Origin: Sandarakinorhabdus cyanobacteriorum
GTDB taxonomy: Bacteria > Pseudomonadota > Alphaproteobacteria > Sphingomonadales > Sphingomonadaceae
DNA: 44,128 nt
Reading direction: 5' to 3'
Assembly: GCF_002251755.1 (NCBI RefSeq)
Contig: NZ_NOXT01000107.1
Span: 21,544 to 65,671, forward strand
The translations under genes were made by a program, and so were the position numbers. This document shows, piece by piece, positions 44,114 to 44,128 of the stretch. The notes beneath the pieces are model-generated. The model was not told the origin of the DNA, did no database searches, and was given only the letters and a program-made list of their open reading frames with translations. Within the stretch, counting starts at the first letter, position 1. Each line of letters begins with the position of its first letter.

Positions 44114-44128
44114 GTTTGGGATTCCAGC

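Overview
The window is GC-rich chromosomal DNA of a free-living aerobic alphaproteobacterium, most likely of the order Sphingomonadales. This is inferred from a TonB-dependent receptor of sphingomonad style, a class II DAHP synthase, a CYP153-type P450, a phosphotransferase/DUF6285 pair and the gene order mdh-sucC-sucD-sucA-sucB-lpd. A more exact placement (for example the Sandarakinorhabdus/Polymorphobacter branch) cannot be made from sequence reading alone. No rRNA, tRNA, CRISPR array, prophage or insertion sequence was recognised.

Layout, left to right. (1) 99-3011, minus strand: an ornithine decarboxylase and a deoxyhypusine-synthase-family protein form a polyamine unit. A hairpin terminator follows, and its 3' arm doubles as the ribosome binding site of a MAPEG membrane protein. 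(2) 3271-5770, plus strand: a threonine/serine dehydratase and two membrane proteins (one unknown, one DUF2189). (3) 5771-8996: divergent glpD and glpK with only 41 bp between them, plus a 60-residue membrane peptide. (4) 9168-12378: a small exported protein, a PQQ- and haem c-containing alcohol dehydrogenase, and a convergent short-chain dehydrogenase. (5) 12717-15674, minus strand: class II DAHP synthase and glutathione reductase. (6) 15984-22494, minus strand: a TonB-dependent receptor, PnuC, an NadR-type kinase, a short-chain dehydrogenase, purA and a nuclease/DUF1294 fusion. The first three look like a nicotinamide riboside uptake and phosphorylation route. (7) 22694-24560, plus strand: a GNAT acetyltransferase, an APH-fold phosphotransferase and a DUF6285 protein. 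(8) 24529-27193, minus strand: a CYP153-like P450, a cupin and an exported alpha/beta hydrolase with overlapping ends, and a divergent DUF1330 gene. (9) 27819-43546, plus strand: a central-metabolism block of sdhCDAB, an O-antigen-ligase-like membrane protein, a hotdog thioesterase, zapE, mdh, sucCD, sucAB and lpd. It encodes the TCA steps from 2-oxoglutarate to oxaloacetate except fumarase. (10) 43547-44128: no gene, but two large hairpin-forming repeats.

The genes suggest aerobic oxidative growth on alcohols, glycerol and possibly alkanes or fatty acids, feeding a clustered TCA cycle. Points most worth a second look are the receptor-PnuC-NadR kinase operon with a terminator inside it, the ornithine decarboxylase/deoxyhypusine-synthase-like pair, the P450-cupin-hydrolase operon without redox partners, the nuclease-DUF1294 fusion, and the AT-rich island at 12491-12716 that ends in a strong terminator. 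Homology statements rest on motif recognition by eye; no database search was run.
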